Below the pieces are notes generated by a model. It saw only the letters and a list, made by a program, of their open reading frames with translations, had not been told where the DNA came from and made no database searches. From assembly GCF_016906535.1 (NCBI RefSeq), contig NC_057373.1:2914001-2978000 (forward strand): a DNA stretch of 64,000 nt, given 5' to 3'. A program made the position numbers and the translations under genes. Source of the stretch: Rhizoctonia solani (lineage: Eukaryota > Basidiomycota > Agaricomycetes > Cantharellales > Ceratobasidiaceae). Positions 1 to 11,296 of the stretch are shown here, in pieces; position 1 is the first letter of the stretch, and every line of letters starts with the position of its first letter.

Positions 1-1031
1 CCCTGGGTACGGCACAGGTGCCCCAGGCAGCGGGGCGGACACTTCAAGCTGGTCTTTTCTCCCTCCCGCCTCCTCCCTCACCTCGAGCCACTCAGGTAGC
101 CTTTCATCTCTCCTGAACCCGTCCGCAAACTCCGGATCGTATGCCCGTCCGCCGAGCTCCGGCGGATTTGCACATGGGTCTCCTGATAGTCGACCCAATA
201 CGGGATACAGTGTTGCGTCGTCCGTCTCTTCAATCGGTGGTGGTGGATATGATGGCGGTGAACAAAACCCTTTTGCGCTTCGCCCTACCACCGTCGGCGG
301 ACGCGACGAATCTGGACGGCCCCTCACTCCGACATCGGCCGGCGGCGTTCGCCCCGGCTCGAGTAAAGGGAATCCGCCTGGTGCGAGCTCCCTCAGCATA
401 CGCAATGGCCGGCCTAGGAGGCACAGCCAAGTGAGCCCGTATCCTAGCCCCTACAGCCCGTACGATTCCGAGGCTGGTTCTAGGCCGGGGACTGCTCCTG
501 ACGATCATCTGGGACCCCAGCGAAGTCGAAGCATGGCCGAGCCATATGGCTCCTTCCACAACGGTCCGGCTCCTGCAGAATTCGCCTACTCTGCATCTGG
601 CGCGGGCGTTGACAATGGCGAGTGGATGGGACAACGTGGTGTTCGACCCAGCACATCGACATCGACCATGTCGGGTCATTCGCCAGCATCCAACTCGGCC
701 CTCAACACACCACCGGGGATTGACGACAACGGTATCGCTACGACTCCACCGGCAAGCGGGCATGGCCCAACAGGCCCGTTCGGCGCATCAGAAGACATGT
801 CGCGGTGTGAGTAATCGTCTACTTGTTTATTGTTGCCACTTTTTTTACGGTCTATGGGTCCCTTCGTCCTTTGCTTCGTCACTTCATTCACTTGGATCTC
901 TTTCTGGGGGAAATACCGCTTTGCTCATGTCTAGCTCAATTCAGCTGACCTGCAGTTTTAAACAATCAGTCTCTTCCGATCTCAACTACTTTGGCATGAC
1001 CGACGGAGGCAAGCCTCCGATCCACGCATAG
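1..1031 (+). CDS. C-terminal part of a Ser/Pro/Gly-rich protein, probable transcriptional regulator (5' end outside window)
   Basis: Only the C-terminal ~288 residues are present. Reading frame 2 is open from base 2 to base 806, where GTGAGTAA forms a splice donor; the acceptor CAG at 967-969 joins a last exon 970-1031 ending in TAG. The junction codon is TTC, giving a C-terminus with SRFSSDLNYFGMTDGG. Without splicing the frame would stop at 814. The protein is low complexity: long Ser/Gly/Pro runs, an LSSLLNPS motif near the start, a basic RRHSQVSPYPSPYSPY stretch and Thr/Ser-rich blocks. No DNA-binding domain lies inside the window. Tails of this style occur in basidiomycete transcription factors, but that is inference from composition only, and I cannot name the family. 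Confidence 0.6.
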
Positions 1032-3435
1032 ATGACGGCCTACCTATGCGATGCCTCGGCACTATACCCCGGTCCCGCCTGGTCTCGCTTTGGTTCGGAT
1101 ATTGTTTTGTCCTTATGTGGTGTCTTTTGTCGACCTTGTCCCGTCCCCTGCCTAAAATTGTTGCCCTAGTGCAACGTCCGTTGTATCATGTTCAGTTACT
1201 TCTATACTTGTTAGCCTTTGATTCTGGATGGGACTGGGTGGTCTTTTCCACCGTTTTTGTTCTACACTTGACGATCAGTTTATTTGCATTGTCACCACCT
1301 TCAATGTGTCTATTTTTCCCCCATACCCCCCACACACCCTTTTTTTTTTTTACTATTCGTTGCAGCTTTCGATTTCGGGCCTTGTCGTTTCTATCTCCCT
1401 TTTGCTTTGCTCTTTATCAATTGTGCCAATACGTGTAAATTTGTGTCTACGTCAGTACCTACCGCTTTGCCTGATTCATCTTTTGATTCTTTTCTTTTTG
1501 CGTATGTTTCTAGTTCATCTCCAGTTCAAACGATCAAAATAGATGTGCATGCGTTATATTGTATAAAGTAAAAAGAATCAAGAGTGCCTTTTCGTACATA
1601 GTTTATCCATTTTAACAGTCCGCTTGCGTGAAAGACCCGTTAAACTGATTCCGGGCCCCGGTATAGTACCATCACACACACACACTAGTTGTGTGCATGG
1701 ACAAGAGTAAATCCTTCCCGTTGATTGAGTGTAAACTTTCCGGGATTGGCTGGATACCAGGATGTGGAGCAGGAGCCTTTGCGTATGGTGCGATCACGGC
1801 TGATCCTTTTGCCTTTCGCCCTGCTTATTTCCTTCTTTTCCCTCGTGGGTTGTATTATGACATGTATATATGTTTGTTTGGGCATAAGTTCATTCCCACC
1901 AGTTGAGCTTGCGACGCGGACCCACGTCTCGACTTGGTTAGTCGCATTTACCAAGAGGTCCAGTCCTCTCTTCCCCGCGACGTGCCAGCCTGTGCTCCGT
2001 AGAAATCTAGTCAATCACCGAGGTTCAACAAGTATCGTGCAGGGCCACGAAATGTTATGATCCGTCCGACGAGACTGGAGCCAACGGCGGAGCGGGCCTT
2101 GGAACCCAGTACGGAAATAACAACCGGGGACAGAAGAACACTGTTACAGTTCTCTTTTCTTTCTTTCTCTCTACAACTCGAGGTTCTGCCGGGCCGTGGT
2201 TCATTTAATGTTGAATTAAATTTGGATTTGATTATTAATCAGCGACAGTTGCCTCTAGCCTGTATACATGTGTACTGTATTGGTATTGGCTGGGTGTTTT
2301 TAATTTGGTTCGGCCGAGCCTGAAGGCGTCTGTCTGGGTCTGTCATGCCCCGGCTAAATGAATCAATCGCGCGCGCGCATATGTCACTCGTGCGTTTGCG
2401 CGTGGAAAATTTGGTCAAGGTGATGACGATGCTCGTGCATGTATGACGGAGCTGGAGATGATAGGAATGGAAAGCAAAGAGGAAAGGGGGGGGGGGGGGA
2501 GGGGCAGAACTCCGACGCTCTGTCGTCACTGTTCACAGCTGCGACCCCGGCTGAGCTCCAGAAAACGCACCACAGAAGCCGGCTCTCGGTACGAAGCCAT
2601 CGAAGCCCCGAGCCCGCACGCGGTAGTTTGCTCGTTTCGGAGCCTCGCACCACATGCTTGTGTGGCTGGCCGGGGCCTACCGAAATTCTTACCGATAAGT
2701 CAAGTTACGGTGCATCACTTCCCCTCCTTGGTTGTCAAGATCCAAATCCAAGCACAAGGTGGAATGTGAATGACCCGTAAGGCTTATTCAATTATTTGTC
2801 TTCTGAACCGCATTGCCGAGTAATAGACTCATCAAAATATAACCGCATACATATATGTATATACATTCCAAAAATTGTCCGGCGCATTGTATTCGTGTCG
2901 ATGGCGTGTTGACGGCATCGCCCAGTCTAGTCCTTCCTCCCATCGACCCGTCCATGTTCGAATTCACGTGCTACAACGAGCGTTTGGGCGCCGGTCAACA
3001 GAAGCAAAGGAAGCATGCGTTGCGGAGAGTTCTAATCGAGAGCAGAGCCTGGGAAGCAATTGCCTAGGATGGACGACTTGACCGAGCATCGGGTATTGGA
3101 AGATCCTACCCAAATAGATCGCATATGACCATATTCCAACGAGCACATCGTACTGAGCCGTAAAGATAAGCATAGAGGGACAGGAGCCGTATGGATGCAT
3201 CCATTCCTGTCGAAATCACAGATGGTGCAGTCGCGATGTGACCTCAGAGTCCTCGGTCGTCTTAGCTATTACTGCGATTGGATGAGAGTGCTGGTGACAG
3301 CAGCAAGTAACTAACCATTGTTGCAAGTATTGTAAGTGGGTGTAAATACAAATTTTGCTATGCCTACCAAGTAGGAATCAAGTCCGTAATCTAAGTCCTC
3401 GAAAAAAAAGCAAGAAAAAAAAGAGCCATATGCAA
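1032..3435. other. Gene-free stretch with simple-sequence tracts
   Basis: About 2.4 kb between two genes. I see a run of 12 T (1340-1351), a CA repeat (about 1673-1685), a run of 14 G (2486-2499) and T-rich stretches downstream of the first gene that could be its 3' UTR. The open frames here overlap on several strands, show no domain and have no consistent splice pattern. I find no gene, tRNA or transposon in it. Confidence 0.5.
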
Positions 3436-5032
3436 TCAACTACTACCGCCATACAACCTGGAGTTTGGCGACGGGTTAATCTCGGTGGGCGGATAACTAC
3501 GTTCCCTGAATGGGGACTGTCAAAGCGATAAGCGGAGACGCGAACAAAGAGCAACCACATCAGAACTTGAATCTAGAATTCACAACTATGCCTACTTACC
3601 TCGGTCATATCTGTCTCTCTCGAACGTGCACCGCCGTTGACGAATTCGTCCGACTCATCCATTACAGCGGGCGAGAGGAATGCTACCGCTTCCTCGTCAT
3701 CTCGCCTTCCCCGCATTGGCGCTAAACTACGGGTCACGGGACCGCGCCCCCCGAATACCTCATCTTCATCATCGAGTTCGTCCACGGCCCGGCGGGCGAC
3801 CCAAGAGAGGTACATAAACAACATCACACAGAGCGTGATTCCGATAATCGTCCACGCCCGTCCAAGGCCCGAATTTTCATCTTCTTTAGCGCCTTCTCGC
3901 ATATGGTAATCAGCGAACGAATGGATACTTGCGCCAATGCTGGTATGAATGATGACTTTGAAGAGACTGAGTGCGGTACAGGCAGTGTAAGTAGTGAGGG
4001 TAAGTCGAGGAGAGGATGCAAGGAGCACGTTCATGACATTGTACGGGTATGGTGCTAGTCGAATGAGGAAGAGTAGTGACGGTCGTTTTTCGATGGCACG
4101 TAGGATCCTCTTGAAAGAAGGAGAGTGGGATATAAGACGAGCAATATGCCAGCGAAGGAAGGTCCGAGACAAAAGAAATACTACAAGTGCGCCACTGAGT
4201 GCAGCGAAATAGGATATGACAGCGCCTGTCATGGCACCAAAACAATAACCCGATAGCCCAATAAGTGTAGAGTAAAGAGGTAAAGGAGCTATGGATAGAG
4301 TTAGCGGCGATAGGCTTGTTTTAGACGATAAGACTTACGGAAAGTCGTGACGAAAATCAGGAAGAAGAGTATTAATTGCCCTTGGTATCCTTGAACCTGT
4401 AGCCATTGAGACAGCTCATCCAAGCCTAGAGGCAACGGTCAGAGGACGAAAAGGACTGGGCCTAGTTAAAGCATACCTGTGAATACTTCAGTCTTGTAAT
4501 AGGTGATTGCAACCAAGAACGCAATACTGGAAAGCGCCCAGATCATCATTGGGATCCATGGCTTCAGAGAGTCAGGCACGTCGCAAGTGCAAGTGCTCCC
4601 GCCTATTCTTAATTCTTGTGTATACTCCGGACGAAGAGGATGGGGAGATCGTGTGGGGGCATATGGATAGCGGGGCAAGGGAGTGCGTGTGGGAGGAGGA
4701 TGGGAATGCAATGCCAAGGTTGACGGGAGAGGCCGGCTCCGGTCGTCAACCGAGAGTGAAGACTGGTGTTGTAGTGGCAGTGGTGCATTGGTCCGGTCTA
4801 CGGATCGTGCCCGACGAACACCAGAATCAAGTGGTCGAGCCTTTTCGTTTGGCCAATCACTGGTTGAACTGGATCGGGAAATATGAGATGCGGGGTAGAG
4901 GTTCGGGATATGTGCATTGGTGTTAGTATAGTGGAATGTAGGACGTTGTTGTCGTGAGCTGGTATGTGACTGGGGATCGAGAAAAGGAGAGGCAGGAGGT
5001 GTTGTGCTTGACGAGGGTTGGTTACGAGACAT
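3436..5032 (-). CDS. TVP38: TVP38-like Golgi membrane protein (VTT/SNARE-associated domain)
   Basis: Four exons on the minus strand: 5032-4477, 4425-4339, 4288-3600 and 3516-3436, all with GT-AG borders and totalling 471 codons. The first ~155 residues are a disordered Ser/Pro/Arg-rich cytosolic tail. A first membrane helix follows (WIPMMIWALSSIAFLVAITY), then the VTT domain with PLPLYSTLIGLSGYCFGAM and the downstream ISYFAALSGALVVFLLSRTF helix, further helices, and a C-terminal acidic tail. In yeast Tvp38 is a Tlg2-vesicle/late-Golgi membrane protein; the VTT family includes lipid scramblases such as TMEM41B/VMP1. The last exon rests on a GTAAGT donor at 3599; reading through instead adds nine residues and stops at 3573, so the C-terminus has two possible forms. 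Confidence 0.85.
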
Positions 5033-5277
5033 GGTTGTAAGGCTAGGTTCCCTAACTCGCTTCCCAAAATACCCTTATTTGTTGTTTTCACCAACGACAC
5101 CAAGCGCTCTTTGCCAAACAGCTATCACAAGCGTCCGTGCGATTGAGAGGGAGGGGCAGTCAGGGATCGACGAGCGCTGGCCTGTTAAACGATGGCGATG
5201 CAAGTGCTGCGGAACAGGTCTGGCCCGATCTCCGAGAAATATGCTTAAAATAATCTTCAACACCACAACTGACAGCC

Positions 5278-5559
5278 CTTGATGCAGAAACAATACCGAC
5301 CAACGAGCAAAGGCGATTCTACGTCGTTGCTGCAGACTTGATGCCAGGTAGAGACGGTGGTGGTTGGGCAACTAGAACTAGCCAGCAATCGAAGCCCACA
5401 AAGGCCCTGATGGCAGCCCTGATATCCATGTGCCAAACCCACCCTCGTGACCTCAGCTTCAAATGGTGGGACCACAGTAGCACCCCTCATACTCAATGCA
5501 AAGTCTACGTGGGACCTGGGTATATGCATGAGAATATTACATCGATTATCGACCGGTGA
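5278..5559 (+). other. Possible small gene or remnant exon, unrecognised
   Basis: Frame 1 is open from 5278 to the stop ending at 5559, preceded by a CAG that could be a splice acceptor. The peptide contains RRFYVVAADLMPGRDGGGW and later a Trp- and His-containing segment ending GPGYMHENITSIIDR. The composition looks more protein-like than the neighbouring frames. I cannot find a convincing start exon upstream; the sequence between 5050 and 5270 has stops in this frame. It may be an orphan gene, a decayed exon or chance. The rest of 5033-5614 is the upstream region of TVP38 and the 3' flank of the HAD gene. Confidence 0.2.
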
Positions 5560-5614
5560 GTATAACTACTGCCGCCCACCCCTCAGCATAATTCATTAAT
5601 CCCGCAATCCCGAT

Positions 5615-6771
5615 CTATGGTGACTCACGACCCAACATGGCATCTACGAAATGAGCAAAAGAGTCAAACGTTTCTGGACGTGGGACGTCCGGTCCCCCTT
5701 TTTCCTCATCTCCTTTGCGATATTTCCCCGTCCGCACTGAGCACCCCCGAATGTGAATACAAATGCTAGCATATACAAATACATCTATATGTAGACTTAC
5801 CCAAGACACGACGGAGATTAAGTTCGACTGCGCCTTCGCCTAAATCGTTGTTAACATCATCTCCAATTATTACAATACACCGGGATGGGGAATCGCTATG
5901 CCCCGGGTGCGCGTTCATCCACACCTCTTTCTCGATCCCATCCCTCGAAAGGCTTTCGAGAGTGGTCTCGAAGAACCGGCGGGTCGGCTTGCCAAGAATA
6001 TGTGCCTTGACGTTTGCTGCCGTTTCAAGAGCCGTCACAAACGGACCTGCCAAGGGTTACAAGACACATTATATATTATCCAATCCCGCTGAAACGCATT
6101 TACCTGGCCCAAGAGATAGAGCACCGTCGGGGCTCCGAACGTACGACGCTCGATGCATCGCGATCAGCGGTGCAGGGTTGTGAATTCTGTCTTTGCCGCA
6201 CGCCGTCGTATCATTCGGACGCTCTCCGGTTAATATTCGAAACGCAATGTTCATATTGTCATAACTCAGTTCTTCGGGAGCGAGCCCGACAACTACGGCA
6301 TCATGGTTATAAACGTTGTGAGACCTTCGGTGCTCAGGGAATTCTTCCATTGCCGACGCTGAAATCAAAAAGAATGGGCTGAAGCAAGTGCATAATCAGT
6401 TTCTATGTCCAACCAGGCCTATATGCCGAGAAGCAATAACAAACTCACTTTAATTTCTGTCTACGTACGATCTCACGCGCAGCCCCTAAGCTTGTAAAGA
6501 CTTCATGTAATTCAATTTCAAACCCCATTTTGTCGAGAGACCTGACTAGGGAAGAGGTTGATTCCTTTGAGGTATTGGAACTAATTTCGAAAAACTTAAT
6601 ATTATCTCTCGTGGAATTGTGTGGCAAGGTGTCCGCTCACCAGAATCTAACGGGGATACCTGCTTGTCGGACCCGCCGGAGAGCGTTCACTGCACCAGGC
6701 AGGGCATCTTTCCCTATGTGTAGGGTGCCACTCAGATCAATCAATAATGCGCGAACCGACGGTGCTACCAT
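5615..6771 (-). CDS. HDHD2/LHPP-like HAD-superfamily phosphatase
   Basis: Several exons on the minus strand starting at ATG 6771. Exon 1 (6771-6641) carries HAD motif I as LLIDLSGTLH, where the usual second Asp is Ser, the form found in HDHD2/LHPP. The next exon gives SNTSKES (motif II) and a segment ending EVFTSLGAAREIV. Later exons give DAVVVGLAPEELSYDNMN, PLIAMHRASY and DGALSLGPG of the cap region, then the motif IV residues IVIIGDDVNNDLG. A splice at GTGCTCAG rejoins the frame to VRTGKYRKGDEEK, and the protein ends at 5615 near residue 260, close to human HDHD2. The family hydrolyses phosphate esters or phospho-amino compounds; the substrate here is unknown. It is divergent from the dynein light chain gene with 307 bp between starts. 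Confidence 0.87.
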
Positions 6772-7078
6772 CGTCAAGGGGGGCAAGGGCCAAGTTGTGA
6801 TCAGCTATCGTAGTCAGAACCGGACCGAGCTAATTTACGTCAGACTAACGGCCAAACCGTGACGGTACCGATTAATACGGATATTTGAATGGACACCATG
6901 CTATCATGATGACGACCAGGCCCGAGCAGAGAGAAGAGAACTGCTCACGGTCACGTGAGTATCCAGCTGGTTCTCCACGACTCGACTGCGTTCTCAGTCT
7001 TTGCTTTTTTTCTTGATTGCAAAGTTGGAATAGCTTGATATTTAGTTTCGCTATAAATAAAATCACCTAGGATACGCA
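6772..7078. promoter_or_regulatory. Divergent promoter region with an E-box
   Basis: This 307-bp interval separates the start codons of the HAD phosphatase (minus) and the dynein light chain (plus). A CACGTG E-box palindrome lies at 6952-6957. No gene is visible. Whether the box is bound is unknown. Confidence 0.4.
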
Positions 7079-7754
7079 ATGTCGGACAATATGTTATCTC
7101 CACGCGTACGGTCGCCAAACCTTCAGTCTCCAACTGGGCAACGGACAGTACCACAATCGTCGGCACCACCAAAAAAGTGAATATGGTCCTCAGCGACGAA
7201 GAGTTTTTGCTAAGGAAACAAACAGATTTGACTCTGACCAACTGCGTGCCTATATGAAGAAACTGTTGCCTTCGACCTTGCAAGGAATGGTGTGGGACTC
7301 AAAAGACCGGGATCAGAGCAAGGCATGGACGAAAGAGATTGGAGAGAGAATAAAAGCTAGGATGCTTGGTGAGTGTGCAATTTTTACGAAATACGGTAGA
7401 TTCTTTCTTACCGATATATGACAACAGAGATAGAACCTTCAGGATTGTAAGTGGTCGTGTAGACTACAATATCACTCTAATCTCCTTGTAGTAAATATGT
7501 GGTTACGACTCAAATCAACGAGAACCTGGGACAGGGAGGACGGTAAGGATGTCACTAATTAAGCCATTCTTACCGTACTTACCAAAAATCCGACAGGGCT
7601 GGCTTGGTCTGCCACTGGGAAGACTCCGATGCTTGCATCCAAGAAATGTACACAAACGTAAGTTTTGATGTAACAGTTTTTGACGTAGTGACTTATGATA
7701 CTGTAGGATTCATTGATTTGCATCTGCATTGCATTCGCTATTCGCATACCCTGA
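7079..7754 (+). CDS. Tctex-type dynein light chain
   Basis: Six short exons give a 140-residue protein. Exon 1 (7079-7147) is a Ser/Pro-rich leader; a 46-nt intron (7148-7193) restores the frame to RRRVFAKETNRFD. The Tctex-1 domain then runs to the end, with DQLRAYMKKLLPSTLQGMVW, KYVVTTQINENLGQGGR, CHWEDSDACIQEMYTN and the hydrophobic final strand SLICICIAFAIRIP. Tctex-type light chains bind the dynein intermediate chain and cargo adaptors in cytoplasmic dynein; a hypha would use it for nuclear and vesicle transport. The small-intron model was chosen because the ATG frame stops at 7178 while the domain lies one frame over. Confidence 0.87.
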
Positions 7755-8216
7755 TCAGCTCAGATGTATTAATATGTGATATAATATGTATTTATTGGTT
7801 TGTAAGTGCTGATCCATACTAAATTGGCATACTCTGACCTTTCATCCAAATAGTATGTTTTCAATGGATGATGTAATCTTCCTTAAGCGCCGACTTGGAT
7901 GTTCCTTGATTGGTTTTAGAGAATTCTCTGAGCAGGACCTGCGTGCTTCGCTATGGCGTTTGCTCTACCGCCTAGAAGAAAATCCATTTCGTAGTTTCCA
8001 GAGTTATTTGGTCACGTGCTGTGGATCCGTGGGAACCAATGACGGGATCACTTGGCTCTTTACAGAGCAATTGCGCGATCAGCACGAGTGTATATGGTTG
8101 TCGGTCGTTGAACCCGATATTGGAGGCGCAAATGATGGATAAGAGGGAGGTGCCACTGATCTTTTCTCCGTACTTCCCCCTACCCAGAAACCAATACTTG
8201 CATCTGAAATAGTACT
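7755..8216. other. Intergenic region upstream of the peroxiredoxin gene
   Basis: About 460 bp between same-strand genes. A 95-codon open frame (7855-8142) crosses it but has no recognisable domain and no splice link to either neighbour. It most likely holds the dynein gene terminator and the peroxiredoxin promoter. Confidence 0.4.
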
Positions 8217-9244
8217 ATGCCCTCTCTTCGTCTCGGAAGGTATGTCGCAGCCAATGTCACTCATGCATTCAATTAATCTGCGATCGCCGGTAGCGTCGCG
8301 CCTGACTTCTCTGCGGAGACAACTCAAGGTCCCATCCGATTCCACGAATGGCTCGGAAACTCCTGGGGTGTGCTATTTTCCCACCCAGCAGACTTTACCC
8401 CTGTACGTCTACCTCACTTGAGTTTCATTTTTATTCGGCAACTAACGAGAAATGGGTTGTGCCTGTCGATCAGGTTTGTACTACTGAACTCGGTGAAGTT
8501 GCGCGCCGACAGAAGGACTTTGAGGCTCGTGGCGTAAAGGTCATCGGTATCTCTGCCAATGGACTCGAGTCCCACAGCAAGTGGATCGAGGACATCAATG
8601 AGGTTGGGAGCAAGATTGCCCCAACGAACGTAGACTTCCCGATTGTGAGTGATTACTCTTGTGTTGCTGTTATCCCATTTTAGATTGACAGAGAACTTGT
8701 GGATACGTACATCATAGATCGCCGACGCCGACCGCCAGATCTCGACGCTCTATGACATGTTGGATGCTGTCGATCCTACCAACGTCGATGCTAAGGGCAT
8801 CCCATTCACTGTCAGTATTACGACATTCACCTTGAATAGTTGCGATGTTTCTGACTTGACTGTCACCCAGATTCGTACCGTTTTTGTAATCGACCCCAAG
8901 AAGGTCATCCGCCTCACGATCAGCTACCCCGCACAGACTGGTCGTTCGTTTGACGAGATCCTTCGCGTCATCGACTCGCTTCAGGTATATCAATTTGATA
9001 GGGCGACCTCGATTCCAATACTCATATCATATCTTTAGCTTGGTGATAAGCACCGTGTCACCACCCCCGTCAACTGGAAGAAGGGTGACGATGTGATCAT
9101 CCACCCAGGTGTATCTGATACCGAGGCACAAACCCTCTTCCCCAACTACGTTACTCATAAGGTGCGTATCCTTATTGGTTTATGAATCGTGACACTTATA
9201 CGCGCATGTAGCCTTACCTACGCACCACTACCCAACCCAACTAA
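8217..9244 (+). CDS. 1-Cys peroxiredoxin (Prx6 type)
   Basis: About 222 residues from ATG 8217 to TAA 9242-9244. Exon 1 (8217-8239) encodes MPSLRLG; the next gives [20 protein letters not shown]. The catalytic motif PADFTPVCTTE is split by an intron after the second Pro codon, so the peroxidatic Cys (about residue 46) opens a new exon. Downstream are DVDFPI-type residues before [15 protein letters not shown], the [13 protein letters not shown] strand, [20 protein letters not shown] and a C-terminal [16 protein letters not shown] tail, all typical of the Prx6/yeast Prx1 group, which uses one Cys and reduces hydrogen peroxide and lipid hydroperoxides. No mitochondrial presequence is seen in this start, so a cytosolic location is likely. 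Confidence 0.93.
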
Positions 9245-9418
9245 GACGCACTTATATGTATCGTAGTTTAACTATACGAATTTCAAACTGAACTTGCACT
9301 TACTCTCTCGTTAATTCTGAGATGACATCTCTTTACGAGGAATAAATTACATGATAGTTGGACACATTATGGGATATATAATATAGGCACAACTGTCCGC
9401 ATTCGGCATGTTTGTATC

Positions 9419-9715
9419 TTAAAACCCATGTCTATGTCCTGGTGGACCACCCATTGGAGGAGGTCCACTGTGGTGCATACCTGGAGGGCCCATACCTGGA
9501 GGGCCGTGATGCATTCCGGGTGGCCCATGCATACCTGGACCAAAGTGAGGACCACCTGCTCCATGCGAGTAGGGCCCTCCATGATGCCCAGGGCCATGAC
9601 CCATATGCATAGGTCCACCTATGGGTGGAGGTGGGCCGTGATGATGCCCATGAGGAGGATGAGGAGGTGGGTGAGACGAATGGTGATGATGTGCTCCCGA
9701 CATGGAGGATCCCAT
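9419..9715 (-). CDS. Small His/Gly/Pro-rich protein
   Basis: A 98-residue open frame from ATG 9715 to TAA at 9419. About 23 residues are His; the rest is mostly Gly, Pro and Met, with repeats such as GPPGMHHGPPGMGPPGMHH. There is no membrane helix, no Cys and almost no charged residue besides His. The frame continues upstream to an alternative Met at 9811, but that extension crosses a GTAAAC that could be a splice donor. The function is unknown. His/Met-rich repeats can bind copper, nickel or zinc, and a copper-fist gene lies about 2 kb away; both points are suggestive only. It could also be a low-complexity stretch of a 3' UTR with a chance open frame. Confidence 0.45.
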   Translation of the reverse strand: MGSSMSGAHHHHSSHPPPHPPHGHHHGPPPPIGGPMHMGHGPGHHGGPYSHGAGGPHFGPGMHGPPGMHHGPPGMGPPGMHHSGPPPMGGPPGHRHGF

Positions 9716-10502
9716 GAGCTCAATGGATGGAGATGGGATACAAGTAGTGTGAATAAGTAAGATTTCTGGGTCGAGGTGCAAGAGCTTTGGTTTACCAGAT
9801 GAAGCGCACACTATTTATATGACTTAAGCTAAGTCAATATCTGAGAAGGAAATATGTACAACACTTACAATAATTGTATAGTACGGCTCAAGTTTAATGG
9901 GTTGTGGTCAATGTGAAGTCTCGTGAGTGTTCTTGGACTCTTTAAGAGGGTTTATAGAGGAGGTAGCGTTCAGCCTTCATCCTATATGTGCCCCCTTTAT
10001 ACCGACGCGCAATGCCAACGTATACCTGCGTCACCACTGCGGACGCTCCAATTTCAGCCGTGTCTCGTAAATAGAATCAATGAGGACAAACGATAGGGCT
10101 CATCGGTACGTTGGCTGATCAAACGTTTGAATATCCCGCAGTTTAATGCCGGCATATATAACCACTGTCATATTCCTCCAGAGGATCATGATGGCGGTAT
10201 TGATTTGGCTAAAAGCGCACAAGTTACCTGCATGGACAAATAATCTTAATTGCTTCAGCCTATTTCACCCTGCCTATTTATAGTAAACAGTATCATATAC
10301 ATAAAGCTAGCATAATTTATATATCATCTAAACCACATAAAATGATATAGTGGGATAGCTAAATTTGAGTCAACTCATTCTGTATATCTCAACAAGCGGG
10401 GTGCCTTGGTCGTCAAATGCAGGTATTTGTCATGATCAACGGGCGCTCCGTGCTTTGCCACTAACGCTTGTTGCTCTTCTTCCAGTGAACCTTCACTTCC
10501 TC
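9716..10502. other. Intergenic, A/T-rich, no gene seen
   Basis: About 790 bp between the His-rich frame and the E2 gene. It has several TATA-like stretches but no domain-bearing frame, tRNA or repeat that I can support. Confidence 0.4.
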
Positions 10503-11296
10503 ATGTCGTCCATCGCTACAAAGAGGCTGAATAAGGAGTTGAAAGAGCTGCTAGATCCCGAGAAAGGTCCTCCAGTCGGGATTAAGGTATTGAATACCGA
10601 TGACTTGAAGGTCTGGGTAAGTAAATGCCAGCTTGACAATCGCTCGTGACTACATCTGCACAAAGACACTTTCCATCGAAGTCCTAGGCGAGAGCGTATA
10701 TCAGGTAAGTTAGATATATCATATGACTCGGGATGTGGGATTTATGGAGTTAGGGCGAGATTTTTGTTCTACGATTCACTTTTACAGACCGATATCCTAT
10801 GGAGTCACCAGAGGTAGTTTTTGTGGTGAATGAAGAGTACCAAGCGCCCATTCATCCGCATGTGTACTCCAATGGGCACGTAAGCTCATATATATTCATG
10901 TGTGTAGATTGGGTATTGATATATCCTGTTGAAGATATGTGCCTCTATCCTAGGAAGCGAATGGAGTCCCGTATTGAACACATCTTCGGTGTGTATAACT
11001 CTCCAGAGCATGCTAGCATCATGTAAGGTATGTAAGTTTTAGAGTTGATATCTCTGTACACCGGCTCAATGGGCAAATCTGATGCAGAAGAAGGAAAGGC
11101 AAGTGAAGTGGCCGCTTGGATGTGGAGACAACCTGATTACCAGTCTCAAAGACCCGTGGACAACGACCGCTACGTAAGATCAGCACCCCTGTCTCCTAAA
11201 CAAACCCGTTTCCACTATGATGGTAAGTGCTTTTTCGTTTGTTCACCAGATGAACGCAATTAACGGTGGTTTAACTGTGGTTCAGATGACACGTAA
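10503..11296 (+). CDS. UBC16: Ubiquitin-conjugating enzyme E2, UBC16/UBE2W type
   Basis: A 154-residue UBC fold rebuilt from seven exons. Exon 1 starts at ATG 10503 with MSSIATKRLNKELKEL, then GPPVGIKVLNTDDLKVW; later exons give LSIEVLGESVYQGE, DRYPMESPEVVFVV and APIHPHVYSNGH. The active-site exon opens after a TTGAAG acceptor with ICASILGSEWSPVLN; the catalytic Cys is residue 95. The usual HPN tripeptide is HPH, as in UBE2W, which transfers ubiquitin to protein N-termini. A downstream intron (11099-11151, 53 nt) has a GC donor (GCAAGT); it is needed to join KKKER to PVDNDRYVRSAP. The end is HYDDDT, stop 11294-11296. Read naively the locus looks like a pseudogene, because the Cys exon has stops in the neighbouring frames, but every exon joins in frame. 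Confidence 0.88.

Noticed and set aside
1046..1571. Overlapping plus-strand open frames of 95-130 codons
   Set aside because: They are T-rich, hydrophobic low-complexity translations of a likely 3' UTR with no domain.
7855..8142. 95-codon frame before the peroxiredoxin gene
   Set aside because: No domain, no splice link to either neighbour, and it sits where the promoter is expected.
10365..11296. E2 pseudogene
   Set aside because: The naive frames lose the catalytic Cys, but exons with valid splice sites restore a complete 154-residue enzyme.
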